Source: Candidatus Cryosericum septentrionale
GTDB lineage: Bacteria; Caldisericota; Caldisericia; Cryosericales; Cryosericaceae
Reading direction: 5' to 3'
Assembly (NCBI RefSeq): GCF_003570995.1
Contig: NZ_QXIY01000019.1
Coordinates: 1 to 59,761 of the forward strand
DNA: 59,761 nucleotides
In this document: in pieces, positions 34,884 to 42,694 of the stretch
Position numbering within the stretch: position 1 is the first letter of the stretch
Layout of the letters: every line of letters starts with the position of its first letter
The notes under the pieces: model-generated
The model's database searches: none
What the model was told of the DNA's origin: nothing
The model's input: the letters and a program-made list of their open reading frames with translations, nothing else
Made by a program: the position numbers and the translations under genes

Positions 34884-36746
34884 CTATTTCATGAATAGGG
34901 GAAGGAAGCTGAGCGAAACCACCGATATGAGTTTGATAAGGATGTTCAGTGAAGGTCCTGCAGTGTCCTTCAGTGGGTCGCCAACAGTATCCCCGACAAC
35001 GCTTGCCCGGTGCTCGAGGCTGGCCTTTCCGCCAAACGATCGCTCGATAAGCTTCTTCGCATTGTCCCATGCTCCGCCGGCATTTGCCATATACAGCCCG
35101 AGCAGTGTGCCGGTCACCGTAGCACCAAGAAGAAGACCACCGACCGCTTCCTTGCCCAGCAGGAAGTACGTGACAAAAGGAGCGGCGATACCAACGAGAG
35201 CTGGCGGCACCATGTACTTGAGCGTGCCTCGCGTGCTGATGGCTATGCACGCATTTGGATCGGACGCAGCGAGACCCTGCAGAAGACCGGGGATCTCGCG
35301 GAACTGCCTGTGCACTTCGGCAACCATAAGCATTGCGGTAGAGCCAACCGGAAAACCCTTCCCCATTGCCGCCGTTGTGTTGCCGAGCGAATCGAGCTGA
35401 TCCGTACGCTCTCGAACAACAGGCAGTTGTCCAGTCAGTTCGGCAATTCCACCTGCGTTATCGGCAATCCGACCATAGGCATCGACTGACAGGGATATGC
35501 CAGGTGTTCCCAGCATCCCAACACCGGCGAGCGCAATGCCATACATCCCGAGTCCGGCATAGGCTGCAAGCAGAGCCGCCGAAATCACAACCACCGGAAT
35601 GACGACACTGCGCATTCCGGCAGGCATTCCGCTCAGTATGTTGGTCGCCGCACCGCTCTTGGATGCAAGCGCAATCTGCGCGACAGGTCGTGACGACGTA
35701 AAATACTCCGAAGTCAGACCAATGAGGACTCCGGACACGACGCCCACGGTGACAGCGCTCCCTGCCTTCATGTCGGCAAATACTACGAGACAAAGAGGAA
35801 GCGAGGCAGCTACGAGCGCAACAGAAGCTCCAATAGACCCATAGCGCAGGAGGGACTCAGGCGAGAACCGGTCACTTCTCGACAGGAGCTTCACCAGGAG
35901 CACGGCCATCAGAGAGAACATCAAACCCGCCGCGACGATGTAGTAGACATAGCGCACCGGTAGGAGAGCATCAGCAATTCCATGCTGATGGGCGAACCAG
36001 TAGCCCAGGATGTCAGCGGCCAGGATGGCCCCCACGTATGACTCGTAGAGATCGGCACCCATGCCTGCAACGTCGCCGACGTTGTCCACTATCGAGGCGG
36101 GATTGCGAGGATCATCTTCCGGGATACCGGCCTCAACCTTGCCGACGAGGTCTGCTCCCACGTCCGCTGTCTTGGTGTAGATGCCTCCCCCGACGCGCGC
36201 AAATAGTGCAACAAGGGATGCTCCCATGGAGTATCCGGTTGCAGGGACGAGAGCCTTCTCCGGACTGTGAAGGATAGACAATGTGCCAAACATCGAAAGG
36301 AACGACCCTGCAACACCAAGGCTGCTCACGACGATCCCCATGACGGACCCGCCAGGGAAGGCCATGTTGAGAGCTGCCCCCAGGGAACGTCGTGCCTCGA
36401 GAGTAGTGCGACCATTGGCCATTGTGGCAATCTGCATTCCCACATAACCGGCCAGTACCGAGAATCCCGCTCCGACAACGAAGAAAAGTCCTGCTACAAG
36501 CCCGTCCCCCAGGGCGAGAAGAACGCCCACGACCGCCAGGATGGGGAACGACACGGCATATTCACGTGCCAGGAACGTGGTCGCACCATGATGGACGGTA
36601 AGCGTAATCTGGAGGATTGCCTCGTTATCGAGTGGATGGCGCGCAATGGATCTCGCCAGAACAGCTACGAACAGGAGGCCGACAATCGAGAGGATAGGAA
36701 CGAGAATGAGAGGATAGGCAACAGCTGCTTGCGATGGAATACTCAC
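34884..36746 (-). CDS. hppA: membrane-bound ion-translocating pyrophosphatase
   Basis: A 620-residue, roughly 15-16-helix membrane protein that couples PPi hydrolysis to H+ or Na+ export. The DVGADLVGKVE motif (195-205), EDDPRNP (210-216), GNTTAAMGKGF and GDTVGDPLKDTAGP are present. Ala in GNTTAA, where K+-independent enzymes have Lys, suggests a K+-dependent type. Oddity: the canonical DNVGDNVGD is DNVGD (221-225) here, a clean four-residue loss that removes one of the Mg-PPi-binding Asp residues. The protein is also shorter than the usual 670-720. It starts with GTG behind GGAGG. Whether it pumps H+ or Na+ cannot be told by eye. Confidence 0.93.
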   Translation of the reverse strand: MSIPSQAAVAYPLILVPILSIVGLLFVAVLARSIARHPLDNEAILQITLTVHHGATTFLAREYAVSFPILAVVGVLLALGDGLVAGLFFVVGAGFSVLAGYVGMQIATMANGRTTLEARRSLGAALNMAFPGGSVMGIVVSSLGVAGSFLSMFGTLSILHSPEKALVPATGYSMGASLVALFARVGGGIYTKTADVGADLVGKVEAGIPEDDPRNPASIVDNVGDVAGMGADLYESYVGAILAADILGYWFAHQHGIADALLPVRYVYYIVAAGLMFSLMAVLLVKLLSRSDRFSPESLLRYGSIGASVALVAASLPLCLVVFADMKAGSAVTVGVVSGVLIGLTSEYFTSSRPVAQIALASKSGAATNILSGMPAGMRSVVIPVVVISAALLAAYAGLGMYGIALAGVGMLGTPGISLSVDAYGRIADNAGGIAELTGQLPVVRERTDQLDSLGNTTAAMGKGFPVGSTAMLMVAEVHRQFREIPGLLQGLAASDPNACIAISTRGTLKYMVPPALVGIAAPFVTYFLLGKEAVGGLLLGATVTGTLLGLYMANAGGAWDNAKKLIERSFGGKASLEHRASVVGDTVGDPLKDTAGPSLNILIKLISVVSLSFLPLFMK

Positions 36747-36795
36747 TACAAGGGTCCTCCTGTACTGGGTATCGCGAAGTAGGAGCGAAAAACAG

Positions 36796-36871
36796 TGGAG
36801 CCGGCGATCTGATTTGAACAGACGACCTGCTGATTACGGATCAGCTGCTCTACCAACTGAGCTACGCCGGC
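36796..36871 (-). tRNA. tRNA-Thr (anticodon CGT), with C33
   Basis: A full cloverleaf: acceptor GCCGGCG/CGCCGGC, D arm with AGTTGGTAGA, anticodon stem GCTGA/TCAGC, loop TCCGTAA, T arm with TTCAAAT, and encoded CCA. The anticodon reads CGT (Thr). Position 33 is C instead of the near-universal U. Confidence 0.88.
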
Positions 36872-36904
36872 ATACGAATAGCCAACTGGCCAGAACGAAA
36901 AAAA

Positions 36905-36979
36905 TGGAGCGGAAGACGGGATTCGGACCCGCGACAACTGCCTTGGCAAGGCAGAGCTCTACCCCTGAGCTACTCCCGC
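36905..36979 (-). tRNA. tRNA-Gly (anticodon GCC)
   Basis: Acceptor GCGGGAG/CTTCCGC, D loop AGGGGTAGA, anticodon arm CTGCC-TTGCCAA-GGCAG, T loop TCCGAAT, encoded CCA. Second in from the left of the tRNA cluster. Confidence 0.95.
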
Positions 36980-36981
36980 TC

Positions 36982-37059
36982 TGGCGGGATCGACGGGATT
37001 TGAACCCGTGGTCTCCGGCGTGACAGGCCAGCGTGTTAGACCAGCTACACCACGACCCC
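36982..37059 (-). tRNA. tRNA-Asp (anticodon GTC)
   Basis: Acceptor GGGGTCG/CGATCCC, anticodon arm CTGGC-CTGTCAC-GCCGG, T loop TTCAAAT, discriminator G and encoded CCA. It is separated from tRNA-Gly by only two bases, so Asp, Gly and Thr are probably processed from one precursor. Confidence 0.95.
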
Positions 37060-37070
37060 GTACCATACTT

Positions 37071-37097
37071 AGTATAGATTGTTCCACAAAAAGTCAA
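37071..37097 (-). promoter_or_regulatory. promoter for tRNA-Asp-Gly-Thr
   Basis: TTGACT (37092-37097) and TATACT (37071-37076) on the minus strand, 15 bases apart, lie just upstream of tRNA-Asp. Confidence 0.55.
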
Positions 37098-37163
37098 GTG
37101 AGCATCCGGTGTCTCAGTCTCGCTAGGCGCGCAAAGCTGTTACCATATGCGACATAAGAAACG

Positions 37164-37238
37164 TGGTGGGCGGAACAGGGTTCGAACCTGCGACCCCCTC
37201 CGTGTGAGGGAGGTGCTCTACCGCTGAGCCATCCGCCC
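37164..37238 (-). tRNA. tRNA-Val (anticodon CAC)
   Basis: Acceptor GGGCGGA/TCCGCCC, D loop AGCGGTAGA, anticodon arm CCTCC-CTCACAC-GGAGG, T loop TTCGAAC, encoded CCA. Confidence 0.95.
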
Positions 37239-37243
37239 ATACC

Positions 37244-37318
37244 TGGTGCCCTCGAGGAGAATCGGACTCCTATCGCAGCCTTGAAAGGGCCGTGTCCTGA
37301 CCGTTAGACTACAAGGGC
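37244..37318 (-). tRNA. tRNA-Glu (anticodon TTC)
   Basis: Acceptor GCCCTTG/CGAGGGC, anticodon arm CGGCC-CTTTCAA-GGCTG, T arm AGGAG-TCCGATT-CTCCT, encoded CCA. Five bases separate it from tRNA-Val. Confidence 0.95.
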
Positions 37319-37320
37319 TT

Positions 37321-37396
37321 TGGTGAGCCGTACAGGACTCGGACCTGTGACCCTCTGCTTAAAAGGCAGATGCTCTGCCAACTGAGCTAACGGCCC
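37321..37396 (-). tRNA. tRNA-Lys (anticodon TTT)
   Basis: Acceptor GGGCCGT/ACGGCTC, D loop AGTTGGCAGA, anticodon arm TCTGC-CTTTTAA-GCAGA, T loop TCCGAGT, encoded CCA. It is the first tRNA of the Lys-Glu-Val run. Confidence 0.95.
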
Positions 37397-37408
37397 GCGC
37401 ACGAGTTC

Positions 37409-37436
37409 ATTTTACTGAGAACCAGCTCCTCGTCAA
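37409..37436 (-). promoter_or_regulatory. promoter for tRNA-Lys-Glu-Val
   Basis: TTGACG (37431-37436) and TAAAAT (37409-37414) on the minus strand, 16 bases apart, end 12 bases before tRNA-Lys. Confidence 0.65.
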
Positions 37437-37462
37437 TAGTTACGACGGTCGAGTGGCTGTGC

Positions 37463-38866
37463 TTAGTCCTCTGCAGTCGTGTCGAGAGACTCGAATCGGG
37501 TGTATCTTTTGTCGAACATCAGCTTCACGTTGCCCTGCTTGCCATTGCGGTGCTTGGCGACCAAAGCATTGGTGGGCGTCCGGGTGTTCATCTCGGAAGT
37601 ATCTATCGCTTCGTCGGTATACAGGAAGATGACAATGTCGGCATCCTGCTCGATGGCTCCACTCTCGCGAAGATCGGACAACTGAGGCTTCTTGCGGTCT
37701 CTCTTCTCGATATCCCGTGACAGCTGAGAAACGACAATGATCGGCACATTGAGTTCGCGGGCCAGGTTCTTGAGCATGCGAGTGATCTGCGCCACTTCAA
37801 GGACGCGGCTTTCGACCTTCTCGCCGGAGGCAGCAAGCTGGAGGTAGTCGACAATGAGGAGTTCTACCTTCGCTGTGACCGCAAGACGCTTTGCCTTCGC
37901 CCGTATCTCGAGAGCCGTCAGCCCCGCCGCGTCGTCGATATACAGGGGTGCTTCCGATAGCTTGTTGCTGACCTGTGTCAGCGCCTGCCAGTCTTCCTGC
38001 GACAGATAGCCCGACCGAAGCTTGTCCGCCTCGATCATCGCTTCTGACGATATAACACGTTCGGCCAGCTGCTCTCGGGACATCTCCAAGCTGAAGATGC
38101 CCACGGGCTTCTTCAGGCGGACCGCGTTGTACGCCGCAATGTTCAATGCAAGCGACGTCTTCCCGACGCTTGGTCGCGCTGCCAGGACGACCAGCTCCTG
38201 GGGCTGGAACCCGCCGATCTGAAGATCCAGGTTCTTGATACCAGTGGCAATCCCGCGAATAGAACCTCTGTGGTCATACCGCTCCTGCAGCACCTGGAAC
38301 GTCATCGGGAGGATGCGTTCCAGCGGCTGGAAGTCACCGCGTACCATACCTTGAGACGCCTCATAGATGAACTTCTCGGTCCGGTCGATCAGCTCCATGG
38401 CCGTCACAGTGGGAGAAAACCCCAACTCGTAGATGTCTCGGCCCGCACGGATAATACTGCGCTTGACCGATGATTCCTTGATGATCTCAGCGTAATACTT
38501 GACGTTCTGGGTTGTCGGGACAAGCTCAGTGAGTTTGGCCAGGTATGGCACACCGCCAATGCGATCGAGGTCTCCATGACTCTTGATGTCGTTGCTCAGG
38601 ACGATGACGTCGACAGGTTTGTTGGACGCTCGGAGGCGGAAAATGGAGTCACAGATGACGACGTGTTCATCGAAGTAGAAGTCCTCAGGCTTGAGATAGT
38701 CCATGACTTCGTCGACGGTGGTATTTGAGACAATGAAGGAGCCCAGCAGAGACTGCTCGGCTCCCATATCATACGGTGGAACAACATTCCCCGGAGTCGA
38801 ACCGGATTCATTCTGTCCGGCTCGTGGGCGGGCTTCGTTTACCTGGGCATCACTTCGATCGGCCAT
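37463..38866 (-). CDS. dnaB: replicative DNA helicase DnaB
   Basis: DnaB is the hexameric helicase that unwinds the replication fork. The 467-residue protein has an N-terminal primase-interaction domain (about 30-135), a linker helix, and a RecA-like domain with Walker A RPSVGKTS (231-238), Walker B LLIVDYLQL, and the SQLSRDIEKR and GAIEQDADIV motifs. It is the last gene of the rpsF-ssb-rpsR-rplI-dnaB run, an arrangement common in bacteria. No intein is present. Confidence 0.97.
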   Translation of the reverse strand: MADRSDAQVNEARPRAGQNESGSTPGNVVPPYDMGAEQSLLGSFIVSNTTVDEVMDYLKPEDFYFDEHVVICDSIFRLRASNKPVDVIVLSNDIKSHGDLDRIGGVPYLAKLTELVPTTQNVKYYAEIIKESSVKRSIIRAGRDIYELGFSPTVTAMELIDRTEKFIYEASQGMVRGDFQPLERILPMTFQVLQERYDHRGSIRGIATGIKNLDLQIGGFQPQELVVLAARPSVGKTSLALNIAAYNAVRLKKPVGIFSLEMSREQLAERVISSEAMIEADKLRSGYLSQEDWQALTQVSNKLSEAPLYIDDAAGLTALEIRAKAKRLAVTAKVELLIVDYLQLAASGEKVESRVLEVAQITRMLKNLARELNVPIIVVSQLSRDIEKRDRKKPQLSDLRESGAIEQDADIVIFLYTDEAIDTSEMNTRTPTNALVAKHRNGKQGNVKLMFDKRYTRFESLDTTAED

Positions 38867-38868
38867 CC

Positions 38869-39324
38869 TCAGACAATTTCCGCCACGGTGACGGAGACGA
38901 GGGCAGTGACCTGGGGATTCAGTTTCAAAGCAACCGCATATACACCAAGTGCCTTGATGGGTTCATCGGTACTCACGGTTCTCTTCTCCACGGCAACACC
39001 GAGTTGACTGCCAATGGCCGCAGCGATTTCGTCCGGAGTGATACCTCCATACAGTCTCCCCTGTGGCGTCGCTTTGGCGCGAACGGTAACCGACTGACCT
39101 GTCAGTTTCGCCGCCAAGTCCTGGGCCCGCGCAAGCGCAACATCCTTTTCCTGAGACACTGCCGTCTTGTGTTTGCTGAGGGCGGCAATTCTCTCGGACG
39201 TTGCCTCGATGGCCAAACGCTGGGGAAGGAGGTAATTGGCAGCATAGCCCACAGAAACGCTGACCACGTCATTCTTGTGGCCTACGCCCTTGACGTCGGC
39301 GAGCAGGATTACCTTCCTGTCCAT
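38869..39324 (-). CDS. rplI: 50S ribosomal protein L9
   Basis: A 151-residue L9: the N-terminal rRNA-binding domain (VILLADVKGVGHKNDVVSV, then YLLPQRLA), the long connecting helix, and the C-terminal domain. Length is normal. It begins 13 bases after rpsR and ends 2 bases before dnaB. Confidence 0.97.
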   Translation of the reverse strand: MDRKVILLADVKGVGHKNDVVSVSVGYAANYLLPQRLAIEATSERIAALSKHKTAVSQEKDVALARAQDLAAKLTGQSVTVRAKATPQGRLYGGITPDEIAAAIGSQLGVAVEKRTVSTDEPIKALGVYAVALKLNPQVTALVSVTVAEIV

Positions 39325-39337
39325 GGTTGGTGTTGAA

Positions 39338-39607
39338 CTACCGATTCACAAACGGCAGGAGAGCCATGACGCGAGCTCTCTTGATGGCACCCGCAAGGGC
39401 ACGCTGGTGCTTCGCACACACGCCTGTCGCACGGCGAGGGAGGATCTTGCCTTTGTCGCTTACGAAACGGCGTAGCCGTGAAGCATCCTTGTAGTCGATA
39501 TCATCAGTCCTGTCAGCGCAGAATGGGCAAAACTTCTTACGCGCGCGAAAGTAAAACGATTTCTTCTTGCCGGTCTTGCTTGGTTTCTTGAATGGTGCGT
39601 TTGGCAT
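39338..39607 (-). CDS. rpsR: 30S ribosomal protein S18
   Basis: An 89-residue S18 with a basic Lys-rich N-terminus, the core [18 protein letters not shown] and [26 protein letters not shown], together with C64 in GVCAKH, resembles a zinc-binding S18 variant. It partners S6 in the 30S platform and lies between ssb and rplI. Confidence 0.97.
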   Translation of the reverse strand: MPNAPFKKPSKTGKKKSFYFRARKKFCPFCADRTDDIDYKDASRLRRFVSDKGKILPRRATGVCAKHQRALAGAIKRARVMALLPFVNR

Positions 39608-39626
39608 GGTAATCTACTCCTTCATC

Positions 39627-40100
39627 TCAGTTGAATGGCACGTCGTGGTCTTCAGAGCCGGAACCCTGCTGCAATGATCCCTCGGGGACTTCAAAGTCCT
39701 TCAGAAGGTCATCTTCGCCGGGCGCTTCAGCGGGCTCACCGGAACCCTGACGGTTCTGAGGAGCACCGATGATCTCGAATGTTGTAGCCACGATCTCGGT
39801 AGCACGCTTCTTGGTTCCGTCGTTGGCCGTATATTCTCGAATGGACAAGCGTCCTGTCACGAGAACGCGCAGACCCTTCTCAGCCGACTTCTCGATCTTG
39901 TCGGCGACGTAGGTCCATGCGTTGATGTTAACGAAGAAGGCTTCTTCCTTCCAGTCACGGACAGACGGGTCTTTGGACGCGTTCCAGCTCCGGTTCACAG
40001 CAATTGAAACACGGGCCGTTTTCTTGCCCGAGGGCGTGTAGCGGATATCCGGATCCCTGGTAATCCTGCCTGTGAGGACAACCTGGTTGAGGTCGTTCAT
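39627..40100 (-). CDS. ssb: single-stranded DNA-binding protein
   Basis: A 157-residue SSB with an N-terminal OB fold (NQVVLTGRITRDPDIRYTPSG, about 4-24, through about 110), a flexible Gly/Pro/Gln/Glu linker, and an acidic tail ending EDHDVPFN, the usual partner-binding tip. It starts 2 bases after the rpsF stop. Confidence 0.96.
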   Translation of the reverse strand: MNDLNQVVLTGRITRDPDIRYTPSGKKTARVSIAVNRSWNASKDPSVRDWKEEAFFVNINAWTYVADKIEKSAEKGLRVLVTGRLSIREYTANDGTKKRATEIVATTFEIIGAPQNRQGSGEPAEAPGEDDLLKDFEVPEGSLQQGSGSEDHDVPFN

Positions 40101-40102
40101 CT

Positions 40103-40528
40103 TTACGCCTCAGGTGTGGACATGGGTTCAGATACCGGCATAGCTACTGGAGCGGGTTCAGATACCGGTACAGCTACTGGAGTGGGTTCAGGTTCAGGGG
40201 TACCTTCCTGAGGGATAACGGTCTCAACTGGAACGACAGTCTTCTTGTGCTCGGGTCGCGTAACCATCCAGCGGATGACATTTTCGTTCACTCTCAGCTG
40301 CTGCTTGAGCGCGTCGACCTCGCCAGGCTCGCACTCAAATACGATCACCCAGTAATAGCCATCCTGCTTCTTGTTGATTGGATATGCCATGCGACGACGA
40401 CCCCATGGGTCTGCCTTCAGAATCGTGCCCTTCGATGAGATGAAGGACTGAACGGTAGTGGCGACAACCGTAGCTTCTTCCTCCGGCATTGTCCCGTCCA
40501 CAATAAACATCAATTCAAACTCTCTCAA
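40103..40528 (-). CDS. rpsF: 30S ribosomal protein S6 with Pro/Glu repeat tail
   Basis: S6 binds S18 on the 30S platform. Residues 1 to about 95 are standard S6 (REFELMFIVDG, KKQDGYYWVIVFEC, ENVIRWMVTRPE). The last 40 or so residues form a Pro/Val/Ser/Glu-rich tail with a 10-residue repeat (PVAVPVSEPA, PVAMPVSEPM). The start is TTG behind GGGAGG. An extended acidic tail is known in some S6 proteins (E. coli adds Glu), but this repeat form is unusual. It heads the operon through dnaB. Confidence 0.95.
   Translation of the reverse strand: MREFELMFIVDGTMPEEEATVVATTVQSFISSKGTILKADPWGRRRMAYPINKKQDGYYWVIVFECEPGEVDALKQQLRVNENVIRWMVTRPEHKKTVVPVETVIPQEGTPEPEPTPVAVPVSEPAPVAMPVSEPMSTPEA
40124..40195. 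repeat. 30-base tandem repeat in the rpsF 3' end
   Basis: Two copies of a 30-base unit beginning GGGTTCAGATACCGG (40124-40153 and 40154-40183), differing at three positions, plus a partial third copy. It encodes the 10-residue repeat of the S6 tail in frame. Confidence 0.85.
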
Positions 40529-40586
40529 CAGTTCCTCCCTTTGGACTTAGATTTCGGCCGTTTTCACGACGGCAGAGAGCGAAAAT

Positions 40587-40614
40587 AGTATATGCAGGAG
40601 CTGCAGCGATACAA
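40587..40614 (-). promoter_or_regulatory. promoter for rpsF-ssb-rpsR-rplI-dnaB
   Basis: TTGTAT (40609-40614) and TATACT (40587-40592) on the minus strand are 16 bases apart. The leader that follows contains a small hairpin (GCCGT/ACGGC) with a nearby CCG that might relate to S6:S18 autoregulation, but this is speculative. Confidence 0.55.
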
Positions 40615-40652
40615 CCGGAGGAACCCTTCACGGGAGCATCCGGTTGCATCGC
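40605..40652. terminator. hairpin downstream of the M18 peptidase gene
   Basis: Arms GCGATACAACCGGA and TCCGGTTGCATCGC pair over 13 of 14 positions around an approximately 19-base loop, just past the peptidase stop. No U tract follows, so termination efficiency is uncertain; its outer arm overlaps the -35 of the rpsF promoter. Confidence 0.45.
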
Positions 40653-40668
40653 TTTGAAGTGAGATGAG

Positions 40669-42057
40669 CTAGCGGGCCTTCTCCAGGAACGTCTTGTAAG
40701 CCAGATAGCAGGCATATAGATCCGCCTTGCTCGCCAGCTCCTGTGGCGCATGCATCGACAGAAGCGCGGGGCCGGCGTCGAGCGTTTCGATGCCACGCTT
40801 CGACAGGAACTTTGCTACAGTCCCACCTCCGCCGACGTCTACCTTGCCTATCTCAGCCACCTGCCATGGGACCTTGGCTTCGTCCAGCAAGCCGAGCACT
40901 TTGTGGAGAGTCTCGGCAGAGGCGTCATGGGCTGAGGACTTGCCTCGAGAGCCGGTGAACTTCGCGATCACAATACCGTTGCCAACAGTGGCAGCGTTTG
41001 TCGGTTCGAACACATCCAGATAGTTCGGGTCCATACCTGCATCGACATCAGCGCTGAGTGCCATGGAGTGCCAGAACACCTGTCTGGCAGTGGTCTTCTC
41101 TCCAGTTTCCAGGATAAGCCGCTCAATGGCCAATTCAAGGAACTCGCTCTGCATGCCGGTGTCGCCGTCACTGCCAATCTCTTCCTTGTCAGCGAGGAAA
41201 ACGACCTGTGTGCGCTCAGGCTCCTTCTTCTGGTCCAGCAGGCCACGCAGGGCCGTGTAGCCACAGATCCTGTCGTCGTGTCCGTAGGCGAGGATGAGTC
41301 CACGGTCAAAACCGACTTCCCGCGGTTTCATTGCCGGCACGAGCTCCAGTTCAGACGCAGCGAAGGCCCGCTCTTGGACGTTGAGCTGCTCGGCAAGTAT
41401 CTTCAGGACATTCGTACGGATAGGCGTTTTGTCGTCCTTGTCATCCGCGGGCACGTGGCCGACGATTGCATCCAGCGCTTCACCCGAAACGCCTTCGCTC
41501 AGCTTCTTCTCTCCCTGAGCCTGTCCCAGATGTGGAAGGATATCGGAAATGTTGAACACTGGATCACTGTCTTCCTCACCGATGCGCAACTGAAGCTTCT
41601 TCCCTGCCTTGTCATAGATCACGCCGTGTAAGGCAAGCGGAATCGTCACCCACTGGTACTTCTTGATTCCACCGTAGTAGTGGGTCTGGAAGAGGCTCAG
41701 CCCAGTGCTCTCGAACAGCGGGTTCTGCTTCACGTCGATGCGTGGAGCGTCGACGTGTGCAGCTATCATGTTGACGCCCTCGCCAAGAGGGCGTTTACCC
41801 AGCCTCACGATCACGGCGTTCTTGCCACGGTTGATAAAAAGCAGTTTCCCGCCTGAGGGCAATGCTTTGGTAGAGAGAGCGTCGGCGGTCCGATAGCCGC
41901 TAGCCTGGGCAATGACCGTCACTGCCTCGACGAACTCGCGTTCAGTCTTGGCATCCCTCATAACCGACATGTACTCCGCAGCCAGCTTGTCGGTTGCCTT
42001 GCGATCGATGCCGCTCCAGGCAGATGTCTTGTTCAACCCGATTTCCTTGGACTTCAT
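40669..42057 (-). CDS. M18 family aminopeptidase
   Basis: A 462-residue metallo-aminopeptidase of the M18 family (aminopeptidase I/aspartyl aminopeptidase group). Likely metal ligands are seen in AAHVDAPRID, ADKEEIGSDG (catalytic and bridging Glu), SADVDAGMDP, and SMHAPQELASKAD near the C-terminus. It acts in cytoplasmic peptide turnover. ATG at 42057 was chosen over the adjacent GTG at 42060 given GGAGGT spacing. It is divergent from the DUF4388 gene. Confidence 0.92.
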   Translation of the reverse strand: MKSKEIGLNKTSAWSGIDRKATDKLAAEYMSVMRDAKTEREFVEAVTVIAQASGYRTADALSTKALPSGGKLLFINRGKNAVIVRLGKRPLGEGVNMIAAHVDAPRIDVKQNPLFESTGLSLFQTHYYGGIKKYQWVTIPLALHGVIYDKAGKKLQLRIGEEDSDPVFNISDILPHLGQAQGEKKLSEGVSGEALDAIVGHVPADDKDDKTPIRTNVLKILAEQLNVQERAFAASELELVPAMKPREVGFDRGLILAYGHDDRICGYTALRGLLDQKKEPERTQVVFLADKEEIGSDGDTGMQSEFLELAIERLILETGEKTTARQVFWHSMALSADVDAGMDPNYLDVFEPTNAATVGNGIVIAKFTGSRGKSSAHDASAETLHKVLGLLDEAKVPWQVAEIGKVDVGGGGTVAKFLSKRGIETLDAGPALLSMHAPQELASKADLYACYLAYKTFLEKAR

Positions 42058-42088
42058 CACTGTTCACCTCCGAGTGTGTGAGAAACCT

Positions 42089-42117
42089 AGCATACCTTGA
42101 AATTGGACCGAAATCAA
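42089..42117 (-). promoter_or_regulatory. promoter for the M18 aminopeptidase
   Basis: TTGATT (42112-42117) and TATGCT (42089-42094), 17 bases apart on the minus strand, lie in the divergent gap. Confidence 0.5.
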
Positions 42118-42124
42118 ATAGCAT
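42097..42124 (+). promoter_or_regulatory. promoter for the DUF4388-roadblock-MglA run
   Basis: TTGAAA (42097-42102) and TAGCAT (42119-42124), 16 bases apart, overlap the divergent peptidase promoter, so the two would compete for polymerase. Confidence 0.4.
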
Positions 42125-42151
42125 GCTAAGTTAGAAGAATGGAGGAGTCCT

Positions 42152-42694
42152 ATGGAATTGCGCGGTGACCTACGGAGCTTTCCGCTTGCCCAGCTTATTC
42201 AGACCCTGGACAACGCTGAAAGGACTGGAAAGTTGGACATAAAGGGACATCTGGGTAGCTTTGCCATCTTTTTCCAGAAAGGCAAGGTCATCCATGCGCA
42301 GTCACCGTACAGCAGCGGGCTACCGGCTTTCTTTGATGCCTTTCTCGAACGTGACGGTACGTTCAATTTTGTATCTAGTGTCATCATGCCCCCTCGAAGG
42401 ATCACCCAGAGCAATACGAGCCTCCTCATAGGGGCCACGGGACTTGCTAACGAATACGTACGGTCAGGAATCCAGACGGAACCGTCCGAACTGCAGGTAA
42501 GCCTGGGCGAGAATGACTCCGACGCAGCCGTTACGCTGACCGCCGATGAGTTTCTAGTCCCGCAGAAGGCTGGCAACCTGGAGTCGTTCGACAGGATCCT
42601 GAAGGAAGCTGAGTTTGGGTTCTTCCGCGCATGGACAGTTCTCAACAGTCTTGTGGACAAGAAGATGGTTACGTTGTCGAAATCGGAGGCATAG
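42152..42694 (+). CDS. DUF4388 domain protein
   Basis: A 180-residue protein whose first 100 residues match DUF4388 (PATAN-like): ELRGDLRSFPLAQLIQTLD, RTGKLDI, FFQKGKVIHAQS. The C-terminal 70 residues look like a small helical, possibly winged-helix, domain. Such proteins commonly accompany MglA/MglB-type GTPases and response-regulator systems in bacteria that control polarity or motility, but no biochemical role is established. It abuts the roadblock gene with no gap. Confidence 0.8.
   Translation: MELRGDLRSFPLAQLIQTLDNAERTGKLDIKGHLGSFAIFFQKGKVIHAQSPYSSGLPAFFDAFLERDGTFNFVSSVIMPPRRITQSNTSLLIGATGLANEYVRSGIQTEPSELQVSLGENDSDAAVTLTADEFLVPQKAGNLESFDRILKEAEFGFFRAWTVLNSLVDKKMVTLSKSEA

Noticed and set aside
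40124..40195. The short direct repeats as a CRISPR array
   Set aside because: Units are contiguous without spacers and lie in frame within the rpsF coding sequence.
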